Of a DNA stretch of 64,000 nucleotides, positions 53,282 to 63,007 are shown piece after piece. Origin of the DNA: Bin52 sp965213935 (GTDB lineage Bacteria > Pseudomonadota > Alphaproteobacteria > Thalassobaculales > Thalassobaculaceae); NCBI GenBank assembly GCA_965213935.1, contig CBDCAO010000012.1:1736001-1800000 (forward strand). The letters are read 5' to 3'. Numbering within the stretch: position 1 is the stretch's first letter; each line of letters begins with the position of its first letter. The position numbers and the translations under genes are program-made. The notes beneath the pieces were generated by a model. The model saw only the letters and a program-made list of their open reading frames with translations. It did no database searches and was not told the DNA's origin.

Positions 53282-53311
53282 GACATACGGCCGTCCACGG
53301 CTGACTGTCAA
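53282..53311 (-). promoter_or_regulatory. secA: Sigma-70 promoter candidate of secA
   Basis: On the reverse strand a perfect -35 TTGACA (53306-53311), an 18-bp spacer and TATGTC (53282-53287). The start codon is 77 bp further. Confidence 0.5.
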
Positions 53312-53394
53312 CGCGAGTCGCCGATTGAACGTGCCAACCGCCCTGCCTATCCTGCCGGCCACGGCGGCGGGGCCCCGGGCGGCGGAACCAAGAC

Positions 53395-54498
53395 ATGAAC
53401 GACCAGACGGAGACCGTTCCGGAACGGATGAGTGCCGTGCTCCTGGTCCGGCACGGCGGTTTCGATGCGCTGGAATACCGTGAAGACGTGCCGACCCCGT
53501 CTCCGGCGCAGGGCGAGGTCCTGATCCGGGTCGGCGCGGCCGGGATCAACAACACCGACATCAACACCCGCATCGGCTGGTACTCCCGGTCGGTGGACGC
53601 GGCGACCGGACAGGGTGGAGCACACGGGCTCGATGCCGTCGACGTGGCGGATGCGAGCTGGTCCGGCGCACCCATGATGTTCCCGCGCATCCAGGGTGCC
53701 GACTGTTGCGGCAGGATCGTCGCCACGGGTCCGGGTGTCAGCCCGACGCGCATCGGGGAACGGGTGATCGTGCGCACCATGCTGCGGTCCTACGTGGGCT
53801 ACCGGCCATTCGAGGCATGGACCTTCGGCTCGGAGTGCGACGGCGGCTTCGCCCAGTACGCGGTCGCTCCGTCCCGCGAGACCCACACGGTCAACAGCGA
53901 CTGGTCGGACGCGGAGCTGGCGTCGATTCCCTGTGCCTATTCCACCGCAGAGAACATGCTGCACCGGGCGTCGGTCGCAGCCGAGCACGTGCTGGTGACC
54001 GGGTCATCGGGCGGTGTCGGCTCAGCTGCGGTCCAGCTGGCAAGGCGCCGGGGCGCCCGGGTGACCGCGCTGGCCGGCGCGGCCAAGGCGGCCGCGGTGC
54101 GGGCGCTCGGAGCGGACCTGGTTCTCGACCGCGCCGCGGACCTGCTCGCAAACCCCGGATCCGGGTCGGTGGACGTCGTGATCGATCTCGTTGCCGGCCC
54201 GTTGTGGCCTGCAATCCTGGACACGCTCCGCCCCGGCGGCCGGTACGTCACCGCAGGTGCGATTGCCGGTCCCCGGGTCGAACTCGATGTCCGCACGCTC
54301 TACCTGCGGGACCTGACCCTGATCGGCTGTACGGTGCAGGCAGACGAGGTGTTCACCAACCTGGTGTCCTACATCGAGAACGACGAGATCCGGCCGTGTG
54401 TCGCCCGAACCTTTCCGCTTGAGCGGATCGTCGAGGCCCAGCAGCTGTTCCTCGCCAAGACCTTCGTCGGCAAGCTGGTCCTGATCCCGCCAGGCTGA
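53395..54498 (+). CDS. MDR family zinc-binding/quinone oxidoreductase
   Basis: A 367-aa medium-chain dehydrogenase/reductase. The N-terminal GroES-like domain has SPAQGEVLIRVGAAGINNTD and the Rossmann part HVLVTGSSGGVGSAAVQLAR. GADCCGRIVATG is conserved. The usual catalytic-zinc Cys of alcohol dehydrogenases is Asn in NNTD, so a zinc-free quinone-reductase or enoyl-reductase type is likelier. Two short insertions around residues 65-85 are atypical. It is divergent from secA. Substrate unknown. Confidence 0.9.
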   Translation: MNDQTETVPERMSAVLLVRHGGFDALEYREDVPTPSPAQGEVLIRVGAAGINNTDINTRIGWYSRSVDAATGQGGAHGLDAVDVADASWSGAPMMFPRIQGADCCGRIVATGPGVSPTRIGERVIVRTMLRSYVGYRPFEAWTFGSECDGGFAQYAVAPSRETHTVNSDWSDAELASIPCAYSTAENMLHRASVAAEHVLVTGSSGGVGSAAVQLARRRGARVTALAGAAKAAAVRALGADLVLDRAADLLANPGSGSVDVVIDLVAGPLWPAILDTLRPGGRYVTAGAIAGPRVELDVRTLYLRDLTLIGCTVQADEVFTNLVSYIENDEIRPCVARTFPLERIVEAQQLFLAKTFVGKLVLIPPG

Positions 54499-54526
54499 CC
54501 GGAGCGACCCGGTCCCGTGCAGCCTG
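54491..54526 (+). terminator. Weak hairpin at the end of the MDR gene
   Basis: CAGGCTG and CAGCCTG arms enclose an inner ACCGG/CCGGT pair; the stop codon lies in the left arm. No T run follows. Confidence 0.3.
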
Positions 54527-54979
54527 CAACCCGTGCGTCACCGTTCTGCCGACGCGTGCCCGTGCCCTGGCAGAAGTTCGTGACCGCGGCAGCAGCCTGC
54601 CCCTCTCAAACGAAACTCCCCCCGAAATGTACGTGATCTGCAGCGCTGTCACCTGTTGTCGTGTCGTTCCTGAGAACGATGACATCGTCACCCGGACGAC
54701 CGATAGGCGTATCACCTTCGAAGTCTGCGCAGGGTAGTCACCTCCAGAGCCGCCCCCAAGCACACCGCCGTCCTGTCCTGCATGGAGCAAAGTCGTACCC
54801 GTCACCGCCCTGAAGGAAGTCGCGCCGGACCTTGACGCGTCCGGTGCTTGCCGCTAGCGTGCGGCCGCTTCGGTCCGGCTTGTCCGTCCGGGACGCGCGG
54901 AGCGAACCATCCTACATTCGGCCATTTCGCATCCCGGCTGAAACGGCCGGCAGCGACGCGGCAACCGGAGAGTCACTGC
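54499..54979. other. Intergenic stretch before ffh
   Basis: About 480 bp without a convincing gene. It contains the weak hairpin above, a small TCGTTC/GAACGA stem at 54664-54679 and the predicted ffh promoter. The rest shows nothing I can name. Confidence 0.5.
54832..54860 (+). promoter_or_regulatory. ffh: Sigma-70 promoter of the ffh-rpsP operon
   Basis: TTGACG (54832-54837), exactly 17 bp, TAGCGT (54855-54860). It gives a leader of about 110 nt before the GTG at 54980 and is the best match in the gap. Confidence 0.5.
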
Positions 54980-56437
54980 GTGTTCGAAACCCTCACCGAA
55001 CGTCTCGGCACCGCCTTTGACCGGCTGACCCGGCGTGGCGCCCTGCAGGAGGCCGACGTGACGGAGGCGCTGCGCGAGGTTCGGGTGGCACTGCTTGACG
55101 CTGACGTCGCCCTTGAGGTCGTGCGCCCGTTCATCGCCAGGGTCCGCGAACGGGCGGTCGGACAGGAGGTACTGCGGTCGATCACTCCGGGCCAGCAGGT
55201 CGTCAAGATCGTCCACGACACCCTGGTCGAGACCCTGGGGTCCGAGACGTCCGCGATCGACCTGAACGCGGTTCCACCGCAGCCGATCCTGATGGTCGGG
55301 CTGCAGGGCAGCGGCAAGACCACGACCACCGCCAAGCTCGCGAAACGGCTGTCAGGGGGCGACCCGAGAAAGGTGCTGATGGCGTCACTCGACGTCTCGC
55401 GCCCGGCCGCACTCGAACAGCTGCAGATACTCGGCGAACAGTGCGGCGTCGAGACCCTTCCCAATGCCGCCGGCGAGACCGCGGAATCAATCGCGCGGCG
55501 CGCGATGACCGCGGCGCGGCTGCGCGGCTACGACATCGTGCTGCTCGACACCGCCGGGCGGGTCTCGATCGACGGGGAGCTGATGGCCGAGGCCCGCCGC
55601 GTCCGCGATGCGGTCAACCCCGTGGAAACCCTGTTGGTCGCCGACGCCCTGACTGGGCAGGACGCGGTCAACACCGCGCGCAACTTCAACGAGCAGATCG
55701 GCGTGACCGGCATCGTGCTCACCCGCATGGATGGTGACGCCCGCGGCGGCGCAGCGCTCTCGATGCGAGCCGTGGCCGGCGTCCCGATCAAGCTGGTCGG
55801 GGTCGGCGAACAGCTTGATGCGCTGGAGGAATTCCATCCCGAGCGGGTGGCAGGGCGCATCCTCGGCATGGGCGACGTGGTCAGCCTGGTCGAGAAGGCC
55901 CAGCAGGTGGTCGAGGAGGAGGAAGCCCAGCGCCTGGTCAGCAGGATGGCCCAGGGCCGGTTCGACCTCGAGGACATGCTGGCGCACTACCGCCAGCTCA
56001 CCAACATGGGTGGCATCGGCGGCATTCTCGGCATGCTGCCCGGCATCGCCAAGGTCAGGAAACAACTCGACAGCGCCGGGATCGATGACCGGGCGATGCG
56101 ACACAAGCAGGCAATCATCCTGTCGATGACCCGGCAGGAACGGCAGTCACCGCGGCTGCTGAACGCGTCGCGCAAACGGCGGATTGCCCGCGGGTCGGGA
56201 CGGCCCTTGCCGGAGATCAACCGCGTGCTGAAGGAACACATGGAAATCGCCCGGGCCATGAAGCGCATGGGCAAGATGGGGCTGATGCAGAAACTGTCCG
56301 CCCTCACAGGGAGCGGCGAGCCAACTCCGGACATGCTGGCGCAGATGGGCCAGGTCCTGGGTCGGCACCAGCAGTCGGCCGGTCGTTTCGCCCTGCAGGG
56401 ACGGCGGGCAGGCAGGAGTCGGCAGGGCAGAAGGTAG
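54980..56437 (+). CDS. ffh: Signal recognition particle protein Ffh
   Basis: A 485-aa GTPase that recognises signal sequences on nascent membrane proteins with 4.5S RNA. NG domain: G1 GLQGSGKTTTTAKLAKRL, G3 LLDTAGRVSIDGEL, G4 region IVLTRMDGDARGG. The methionine-rich M domain (from about residue 325) has the RNA-binding IARGSGRPLPEINRVLKEH. I chose GTG 54980 (CGGAGAG upstream), which starts VFETLTERLG like other Ffh; upstream readings are unrelated. First gene of the rpsP-rimM-trmD-rplS group. Confidence 0.97.
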   Translation: MFETLTERLGTAFDRLTRRGALQEADVTEALREVRVALLDADVALEVVRPFIARVRERAVGQEVLRSITPGQQVVKIVHDTLVETLGSETSAIDLNAVPPQPILMVGLQGSGKTTTTAKLAKRLSGGDPRKVLMASLDVSRPAALEQLQILGEQCGVETLPNAAGETAESIARRAMTAARLRGYDIVLLDTAGRVSIDGELMAEARRVRDAVNPVETLLVADALTGQDAVNTARNFNEQIGVTGIVLTRMDGDARGGAALSMRAVAGVPIKLVGVGEQLDALEEFHPERVAGRILGMGDVVSLVEKAQQVVEEEEAQRLVSRMAQGRFDLEDMLAHYRQLTNMGGIGGILGMLPGIAKVRKQLDSAGIDDRAMRHKQAIILSMTRQERQSPRLLNASRKRRIARGSGRPLPEINRVLKEHMEIARAMKRMGKMGLMQKLSALTGSGEPTPDMLAQMGQVLGRHQQSAGRFALQGRRAGRSRQGRR

Positions 56438-56466
56438 GCGCACGCGAACGCGCGAGGAGCACAGGA

Positions 56467-56799
56467 ATGGCATTGAGAATTCGCCTGGCACGGGGCGGTG
56501 CCAAGAAACGCCCGTTCTACCGGATCGTCGTGGCGGAAAACACCGCGCCGCGCGACGGCCGTTTCGTCGAGAAGGTCGGGACCTACAACCCGATGGTTCC
56601 GAAGGAGCACCCGGACCGGCTGAAGGTCGACGAGGACCGGATCCGGCACTGGCTGTCGGTCGGCGCCAGGCCCACCGAGCGGGTGCACAAGTTCCTGGGC
56701 GAACTCGGGCTGCTGCCCGCCTTCGAGGTCCGTCCCCAGCCGACGAAGTCGGCACCCGGCAAGAAGCGGGCGGAACGTGAAGCGGCGGCCGCCGCCTGA
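56467..56799 (+). CDS. rpsP: 30S ribosomal protein S16
   Basis: A 110-aa ribosomal protein starting MALRIRLARGGAKKRPFYRI, with TYNPMVPKE, DRIRHWLSVGARPTERV and a basic Ala-rich tail common in Alphaproteobacteria. GAGGAG precedes the ATG. It starts 29 bp after ffh and overlaps rimM by 23 bp. Confidence 0.98.
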   Translation: MALRIRLARGGAKKRPFYRIVVAENTAPRDGRFVEKVGTYNPMVPKEHPDRLKVDEDRIRHWLSVGARPTERVHKFLGELGLLPAFEVRPQPTKSAPGKKRAEREAAAAA

Positions 56800-57334
56800 A
56801 CACCCACACTCCCGACAGGACGTGTGCCTGGGGGTGATTGCCGGCGCGCACGGGGTTGCCGGTCTGGTGCGGGTGCAGAGCTTTACCGGAAAGGCGGAGG
56901 ACATCGCCGCCTACGGCCCGCTCCGCGATGCGGCCGGCACCCGCTACAGCCTTGAGGTCATCGGCCGTTCCCGCGGTCAGCTGCTGGTCCGTATCGCCGG
57001 GATTGGCGACCGCGACGCTGCAACGGCCCTGCGGGGGACCCGCCTGCATGTTTCGCGCGGCGTGCTTCCCGCACCCGACGACGGCGAGTATTATCACACC
57101 GATCTGATCGGATTGCAGGTCGAACGCCGGGACGGCTCGCCGGTTGGTGTGGTTGCGTCGGTGCACAATTTCGGAGCCGGCGACCTGGTCGATGTCCGGC
57201 TCGCCGGCTCGCGGCGCACCGTGCTTCTGCCGTTCGACACGGCGACCGTGATCGAGGTCGACCTCGAGGCGGGCAGCATGGTGGTGGATCCGATGCCGGG
57301 ACTGCTCGACGATGACGCGGAGGGCAACCGGTGA
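56777..57334 (+). CDS. rimM: Ribosome maturation factor RimM
   Basis: A 185-aa 16S rRNA processing factor that binds S19. N-terminal RimM domain starts VCLGVIAGAHGVAGLVRVQSF; the PRC barrel has EYYHTDLIGLQVERRDG and LLPFDTATVIEVDLEAG. The GTG at 56777 overlaps rpsP; a second GTG at 56822, right at the conserved start, is equally possible and would give 170 aa. Its stop overlaps the trmD start (GTGA). Confidence 0.93.
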   Translation: MKRRPPPEHPHSRQDVCLGVIAGAHGVAGLVRVQSFTGKAEDIAAYGPLRDAAGTRYSLEVIGRSRGQLLVRIAGIGDRDAATALRGTRLHVSRGVLPAPDDGEYYHTDLIGLQVERRDGSPVGVVASVHNFGAGDLVDVRLAGSRRTVLLPFDTATVIEVDLEAGSMVVDPMPGLLDDDAEGNR

Positions 57335-58062
57335 GTTCGGCTGGACCGGGCTGGCGGGCGACGGTGCTGACCCTGTTCCCGGGCATGTTTCCCGGCCCGC
57401 TCGCGCTGTCGCTTGCCGGCAAGGCGCTCGACGCCGGCACATGGGATCTCGAGGTCCTTGACATCCGCGACTTCGCACGTGACCAGCGTGGTACGGTCGA
57501 CGACGCACCGTTCGGCGGTGGAGCCGGAATGGTGTTGCGGCCCGATGTTGCCGATGCCGCGCTGGCGGCAGCCGACGGGCGTCCCGGCCGGCGGATCTAT
57601 CTCACTCCCCGCGGACACCGCTTCGACCAGGCAATGGCACGCCGCTGGAGCGTCGAACCCGGGGTGATCCTGCTGTGCGGACGCTACGAGGGTCTCGACC
57701 AGCGGGTGATCGACGCCCGCGGGCTTGAGGAGGTCAGTCTCGGCGACTTCGTGCTCTCGGGCGGAGAACCGGCGGCACTCGCCATGCTCGACGCCTGCGT
57801 CAGGCTGCTGCCCGGGGTGGTGGGGGCAGACGACGCGCTCGAGGAGGAGAGTTTCGAGAACGACCTTCTCGAGTATCCGCTCTATACCCAGCCGCGATGC
57901 TGGAACGACATGGAGGTCCCCGAGGTGCTGCTCTCGGGCCACCACGCCCGGATCCGCGCGTGGCGCCGGGACCAGGCCGAGCGGGCGACACGCGAGCGCA
58001 GGCCCGACCTGTGGGCACGCCGGATCGGCGCCCGCCCGCGCGCTGGCGACAGCGACGTGTAA
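57331..58062 (+). CDS. trmD: tRNA (guanine-37-N1)-methyltransferase TrmD
   Basis: A 243-aa SPOUT methyltransferase making m1G37, which prevents +1 frameshifting. TVLTLFPGMFPGPL at the start, DAPFGGGAGMVLRPDV and the trefoil-knot SAM loops LLCGRYEGLDQRVID and SLGDFVLSGGEPA are complete, as is the C-terminal domain with HARIRAWRRDQAE. GTG start in GTGA overlap with rimM, so it is coupled. Confidence 0.97.
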   Translation: MSSAGPGWRATVLTLFPGMFPGPLALSLAGKALDAGTWDLEVLDIRDFARDQRGTVDDAPFGGGAGMVLRPDVADAALAAADGRPGRRIYLTPRGHRFDQAMARRWSVEPGVILLCGRYEGLDQRVIDARGLEEVSLGDFVLSGGEPAALAMLDACVRLLPGVVGADDALEEESFENDLLEYPLYTQPRCWNDMEVPEVLLSGHHARIRAWRRDQAERATRERRPDLWARRIGARPRAGDSDV

Positions 58063-58345
58063 GACCGGCGCTCGCGGACCGCCGACGGCGACGCAAGACA
58101 CTGGACATTCGCGCCGTTGCGCGCGATAAGCGCGGCTTTGCTGGCGACCATGGTCCGGGCATTCGTGTTGGCGTCGCCATACGGGTCCTGCCCGGCATGC
58201 GTGCGAGGAACCGGCAACAGGACGAGGAACGGACGGCAGCGACGGCGTGGCGGGGTTGTCACGCCGACAACAGGTCCGGTGCGATGGGCTCGCCGCCACG
58301 CGGCGATCGCGTCGCGCAGGCCGGGCAGTCAGAAGGGGACCGACA

Positions 58346-58741
58346 GTGAACATCGTGCAGCAGATCAGCCAGGAACAGGTCGAGCGGCTCAGTGCACAGC
58401 GTCCGGTTCCGGTGTTCGGCCCGGGAGACACGCTCCGGGTTCACGTCAAGGTGGTGGAAGGTTCGCGCGAACGCGTCCAGGTATTCGAGGGCGTCTGCAT
58501 CGCGCGCAAGTCGGACTCGATCAACTCCAACTTCACCGTGCGCAAGATCTCCTACGGTGAGGGGGTCGAGCGGGTTTTTCCTCTGCATTCGCCGCGGATT
58601 GCCGACATCGAGGTAGTCCGTCGCGGCCGCGTGCGCCGGGCCAAGCTCTACTACCTGCGCTCCCGACGTGGCAAGGCAGCCCGTATCCCGGAGAAGGTGA
58701 CCCGGACCGGCCGGATGCGGCGCGGCGCGGCGCGGAACTAA
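58346..58741 (+). CDS. rplS: 50S ribosomal protein L19
   Basis: A 131-aa ribosomal protein at the 30S-50S interface. FGPGDTLRVHVKVVEGSRER, FEGVCIARKSDSINSNFTVR and ERVFPLHSPRIADIEVVRRG are the family core. GTG 58346 follows AGAAGGGG; ORF extension upstream is unrelated. A 283-bp gap separates it from trmD, larger than usual, and contains no gene I recognise. Confidence 0.97.
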   Translation: MNIVQQISQEQVERLSAQRPVPVFGPGDTLRVHVKVVEGSRERVQVFEGVCIARKSDSINSNFTVRKISYGEGVERVFPLHSPRIADIEVVRRGRVRRAKLYYLRSRRGKAARIPEKVTRTGRMRRGAARN

Positions 58742-58772
58742 TCACGAGGACAACCGGGCAGGAGCACGCGCA

Positions 58773-60194
58773 ATGGCGAAGCCGCGTACATTGTTCGACA
58801 AGATCTGGCAGTCGCACCTGGTCGACCGGGAAGACGACGGCACCTGCCTGATCTACATTGACCGCCACCTGGTGCACGAGGTGACGAGCCCGCAGGCCTT
58901 CGAGGGGCTGCGCATCGCCGGACGGAAGGTGCGTCGGCCCGACCTCACCCTGGCGGTAGCCGACCACAACACGCCCACCACGGATATCTCCGAGGGGATT
59001 GCAGAAGAGGACTCGCGCATCCAGGTCGAAACGCTCGAAAGCAACGTGGCCGAGTTCGGGGTGCCGTACTTCGGGCTCGAGGATGCCCGCCGCGGCATCG
59101 TGCACATCATCGGGCCGGAACAGGGGTTCACCCTGCCTGGAATGACCATCGTCTGCGGCGACAGCCACACCGCCACCCACGGCGCCTTCGGGGCACTTGC
59201 CTTCGGGATCGGCACGTCCGAGGTCGAGCACGTGCTCGCCACTCAGACCCTGCGCCAGGCCCCGGCCCGCAACATGCGGGTTACCGTCGAGGGCACCCTG
59301 CCGTTCGGTGTCACCGCCAAGGATGTGATCCTTGCCATCATCGGCAGGATCGGGACCGCCGGCGGGACGGGACACGTGATCGAGTTCGCCGGCGACGCCA
59401 TCCGTTCGCTGTCGATGGAAGCCCGGATGACGGTATGCAACATGGCGATCGAGGCCGGCGCACGCGCCGGGATGATCGCACCTGACGAGACGACCTTCGA
59501 CTACCTGCGCGGCCGGGCCATGGCCCCGAAGGGCGGAGCATGGGAGCAGGCGGTCGCGTGGTGGCGGACCCTGCCGTCCGACCCCGGTGCCTCCTACGAT
59601 ACCGAAGTGGTCCTGCAGGCCGCCGACATCGTCCCCCAGGTCACCTGGGGGACGAACCCCGAAGAGGTAATCCCCGTGGACCAGCCGGTCCCGGACCCCG
59701 CCGGCATCGAGGACGCACAGCGCCGTGCCAAGGTCGCCCGGTCGCTCGCCTACATGGGGCTTGAGGCCGGAACGCCGATTGCCCGGGTCCCGGTCGACAA
59801 GGTGTTCATCGGATCGTGTACCAACGGCCGCATCGAGGACCTGCGTGCCGTTGCCCGGGTGGCCCAGGGGCGCTCCGTTGCCCCCGGCGTCCATGCCATG
59901 ATCGTGGCCGGTTCGGGCCTGGTGCGCGAGCAGGCGGAAGAGGAGGGTCTGGGCGACATCTTCCGCGAGGCGGGCTTCGACTGGCGCAAGGAACCCGGGT
60001 GCTCGATGTGCCTGGCGATGAATGCCGACCGCCTCGAACCCGGACAGCGGTGCGCCTCGACATCCAACCGCAACTTCGAGGGACGCCAGGGCTACGGCGG
60101 CAGGACACACCTGGTCAGTCCGGCGATGGCAGCGGCTGCCGCGGTGACCGGGCGGCTCGCTGACGTGCGTGAACTCCTGGCGGGAGCGGAATAG
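58773..60194 (+). CDS. leuC: 3-isopropylmalate dehydratase large subunit
   Basis: A 473-aa [4Fe-4S] hydro-lyase subunit isomerising 2- to 3-isopropylmalate in leucine synthesis. The cluster ligands are Cys in VFIGSCTNGRIEDLRA and the pair in PGCSMCLAMN. VCGDSHTATHGAFGALAFGIG and the C-terminal TSNRNFEGRQGYGGRTHL bind substrate. Its TAG overlaps the leuD GTG by one base. Confidence 0.98.
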   Translation: MAKPRTLFDKIWQSHLVDREDDGTCLIYIDRHLVHEVTSPQAFEGLRIAGRKVRRPDLTLAVADHNTPTTDISEGIAEEDSRIQVETLESNVAEFGVPYFGLEDARRGIVHIIGPEQGFTLPGMTIVCGDSHTATHGAFGALAFGIGTSEVEHVLATQTLRQAPARNMRVTVEGTLPFGVTAKDVILAIIGRIGTAGGTGHVIEFAGDAIRSLSMEARMTVCNMAIEAGARAGMIAPDETTFDYLRGRAMAPKGGAWEQAVAWWRTLPSDPGASYDTEVVLQAADIVPQVTWGTNPEEVIPVDQPVPDPAGIEDAQRRAKVARSLAYMGLEAGTPIARVPVDKVFIGSCTNGRIEDLRAVARVAQGRSVAPGVHAMIVAGSGLVREQAEEEGLGDIFREAGFDWRKEPGCSMCLAMNADRLEPGQRCASTSNRNFEGRQGYGGRTHLVSPAMAAAAAVTGRLADVRELLAGAE

Positions 60195-60799
60195 TGCAGA
60201 AGTTCGAAACCCTCCGCGGTGTCGCGGCACCGTTCGACATGATCAACATCGACACCGACAAGGTGATCCCGAAGCAGTACCTGAAAACCATCAGGCGGAC
60301 CGGGCTCGGCAAGCACCTGTTCGCCGAGATGCGCTACCGCGCCGACGGGTCGGAGGACCCCGACTTCGTTCTGAACAAGCCGGTTTACCGCGACGCCAGT
60401 ATCATCATCGCCGGCGACAACTTCGGCTGCGGCTCGTCGCGCGAACACGCGCCCTGGGCGCTGCTGGACTACGGCATCCGCTGCGTGATCTCGACCAGTT
60501 TCGCCGACATCTTCTACAACAACTGCTTCAAGAACGGCATCCTGCCGATCACCGTCTCCCGCGAGCAGCTCGACGAGCTGATGAAGGATGCGGAACTCGG
60601 CGCCAACGCGGTGCTCGAGATCGACCTCACCGCCCAGGAGATCTCGCGGCCGAACGGCGAGAAGATCGGCTTCGAGGTCGAGCCGGCGCGCAAGCACTGC
60701 CTGCTCCACGGTCTTGACGACATCGGGCTGACGCTGGCGCGCGAAACGGCGATCGACCGTTTCGAGGAACGCCGGGCCCGCGAACAGCCCTGGGTCTGA
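60194..60799 (+). CDS. leuD: 3-isopropylmalate dehydratase small subunit
   Basis: A 201-aa swivel subunit. DTDKVIPKQYLKTIRRTGLG and the signature DNFGCGSSREHAPWALLDYG and FADIFYNNCFKNGILPI are complete. GTG start overlaps the leuC stop by one base, so the two subunits are made together. Confidence 0.98.
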   Translation: MQKFETLRGVAAPFDMINIDTDKVIPKQYLKTIRRTGLGKHLFAEMRYRADGSEDPDFVLNKPVYRDASIIIAGDNFGCGSSREHAPWALLDYGIRCVISTSFADIFYNNCFKNGILPITVSREQLDELMKDAELGANAVLEIDLTAQEISRPNGEKIGFEVEPARKHCLLHGLDDIGLTLARETAIDRFEERRAREQPWV

Positions 60800-60845
60800 A
60801 CGCGCACGGGGCCGCCCGGCCCGCGCCGAGCTGCAGAGGAATATC

Positions 60846-61958
60846 ATGACGCCGAACAGGAAGCTGCTGGTCCTTCCGGGTGACGGGATCGGGCCGGAGG
60901 TCGTGGGACAGGTGCTGCGCGCGGTCGACTGGCTGGCGCGTCGGCGCTCGGTCAGCTTTGACGTCACCGAAGGGCTCGCCGGCGGTGCATCATGGGACAG
61001 GCACGGCACGCCGCTCACCGACGAGACCCTGGCCGATGCGCTCGCCGCCGACGCGGTGCTGTTCGGGTCCGTCGGCGGTCCGGCCTATGATCAGCTGCCG
61101 TTCGAGCAGAAGCCCGAGCGCGGCCTGCTGCGCCTGCGCAAGGAAATGGACCTGTTTGCCAACCTGCGCCCGGCGATGGTGTTCGGACCGATGGCGGACA
61201 GTTCCAGCCTGAGATCCGAACTGGTGTCCGGCCTCGACATCCTGATCCTGCGTGAATTGACCGGCGGCATCTACTTCGCCGAGCCGCGGGGGATCGAGGA
61301 TCTTCCGGACGGAACCCGCAAGGGCTATGACACCAACCTGTACACCACCCCCGAGATCGAACGGATCGGACGGGTCGCCATCGACCTTGCGCGCAGGCGC
61401 CGCGGCAAGGTGACCTCGGTCGAGAAGGCGAACGTCATGATGTCGGGCGTGCTGTGGCGCGAGACCATGCAGCAACTGTTCGAGGCCGAGGCGGACGGTC
61501 TCGAGACCGAGCACATGTACGCGGACAACTGTGCCATGCAGTTGGTCCGCTATCCCGGGCAGTTCGACGTGATCGTGACCGACAACCTGTTCGGCGACAT
61601 GCTGTCCGACTGTGCCGCCATGCTCACCGGCTCGCTCGGCATGCTGCCGTCGGCCTCGCTTGGTGCCGCCGACCCGGTGACCGGGACCCGGCATGCGCTC
61701 TATGAACCGGTCCACGGCTCGGCGCCGGACATCGCGGGCCAGGGTATCGCAAACCCGATTGCGGAACTGCTCAGCTTCTCGATGGCGCTACGCTACTCCT
61801 TCGACATGGGCGAGGACGCCGACCTCATTGACGCCGCGATCGACCGGGTGCTGGCGTCAGGTCTGCGGACACGCGATATCATGAGCAAAGGCAAGACCGC
61901 GGTGTCGACCGAGGGCATGATGGACGCGATCCTGCTCGAGCTCGACACGGTATCCTGA
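60846..61958 (+). CDS. leuB: 3-isopropylmalate dehydrogenase
   Basis: A 370-aa NAD-dependent beta-decarboxylating dehydrogenase giving 2-ketoisocaproate. LVLPGDGIGPEVVGQVLRAV at the start, ELTGGIYFAEPRG, and the metal and NAD region VTDNLFGDMLSDCAAMLTGS with EPVHGSAPDIAGQGIANP. GAGGAATATC precedes the ATG, 46 bp after leuD. Confidence 0.98.
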   Translation: MTPNRKLLVLPGDGIGPEVVGQVLRAVDWLARRRSVSFDVTEGLAGGASWDRHGTPLTDETLADALAADAVLFGSVGGPAYDQLPFEQKPERGLLRLRKEMDLFANLRPAMVFGPMADSSSLRSELVSGLDILILRELTGGIYFAEPRGIEDLPDGTRKGYDTNLYTTPEIERIGRVAIDLARRRRGKVTSVEKANVMMSGVLWRETMQQLFEAEADGLETEHMYADNCAMQLVRYPGQFDVIVTDNLFGDMLSDCAAMLTGSLGMLPSASLGAADPVTGTRHALYEPVHGSAPDIAGQGIANPIAELLSFSMALRYSFDMGEDADLIDAAIDRVLASGLRTRDIMSKGKTAVSTEGMMDAILLELDTVS

Positions 61959-61981
61959 ACGGCGAGAGGGCGACAGCGACC

Positions 61982-63007
61982 ATGGGATACCGGGTTGCGG
62001 TGGCGGGAGCCACCGGTGCGGTGGGCCGCGAAATGCTCCGCGTGCTGGCCGAGCGGGAGTTTCCCGCCGACGAGGTGGTGGCACTCGCCTCGGCGCGATC
62101 GGTCGGCAAGGAAGTCTCCTTCGGGGAGAAGCAGACGCTCAGGGTCTCTCCTCTCGGATCGCACGAGTTCTCCACCACCGATATCTGCCTGTTCTCGGCC
62201 GGCGGTGCGGTCTCGAAACAGTACGCGCCGAAGGCGGCGCGCGCGGGATGCGTGGTCATCGACAATTCGTCGCACTGGCGCATGGAACCGGACATTCCGC
62301 TCGTGGTACCCGAGGTGAACGGCGACGCGCTTCGCTTCTACCGCGAGCGCAACATCATCGCCAATCCCAACTGTTCCACCGTCCAACTGGTGATGGCCCT
62401 GAAGCCGCTGCACGACGCCTTCGAGATCAGCCGGGTGGTGGTCTCGACCTACCAGTCGGTCTCGGGCGCCGGACAACAGGGAATGGAGGAACTGTTTTCC
62501 CAGACGCGGGGCATCTATGTCAGCGACGCGGTCGAGCGTGCAGTCTTCACCAAGCAGATCGCGTTCAACTGCATCCCGCACATCGACTCGTTCATGAACG
62601 ACGGAACGACACGGGAAGAGTGGAAAATGGCGGTGGAAACCCGCAAGATCCTCGACCCGGACATTGATGTCGTGGCGCACTGCGTGCGGGTTCCCGTCTT
62701 CATCGGCCATGCCGAGGCGGTGTTCGTCGAAACCCGGATGCCGATCGATCCCGAACACGCGCGCTCGGTGCTGCGTGCCTTTCCCGGTGTCGTGGTGGTC
62801 GACCACCGCGAGGACGAGGGGTATGTGACACCGAAGGAGTGCGTCGGCGAGGATCCCGTCTACATCAGCCGCATCCGCACGGATCCGACGGTGGACAATG
62901 GGCTGGTGTTCTGGTGCGTGTCGGACAACCTGCGCAAGGGCGCGGCCCTGAACGCGGTGCAGATTGCCGAGGCCCTGGTGGCCGACTATCTCGAAGAGGC
63001 GGCGTAG
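61982..63007 (+). CDS. asd: Aspartate-semialdehyde dehydrogenase
   Basis: A 341-aa NADP enzyme reducing aspartyl phosphate, the step after LysC. The Rossmann start is RVAVAGATGAVGREMLRVL, the active-site Cys is in NPNCSTVQLVMALKPL, and the catalytic His lies in RVPVFIGHAEAVFVE. GAGAGGGCGAC precedes the ATG. It follows leuB by 23 bp; leuCDB-asd is a common order in Rhodospirillales. Confidence 0.97.
   Translation: MGYRVAVAGATGAVGREMLRVLAEREFPADEVVALASARSVGKEVSFGEKQTLRVSPLGSHEFSTTDICLFSAGGAVSKQYAPKAARAGCVVIDNSSHWRMEPDIPLVVPEVNGDALRFYRERNIIANPNCSTVQLVMALKPLHDAFEISRVVVSTYQSVSGAGQQGMEELFSQTRGIYVSDAVERAVFTKQIAFNCIPHIDSFMNDGTTREEWKMAVETRKILDPDIDVVAHCVRVPVFIGHAEAVFVETRMPIDPEHARSVLRAFPGVVVVDHREDEGYVTPKECVGEDPVYISRIRTDPTVDNGLVFWCVSDNLRKGAALNAVQIAEALVADYLEEAA

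Noticed and set aside
50509..53304. A 931-codon open frame antisense to secA
   Set aside because: It mirrors secA codon for codon, has no homology, and results from the strong third-base GC bias, which removes stops from the opposite strand.
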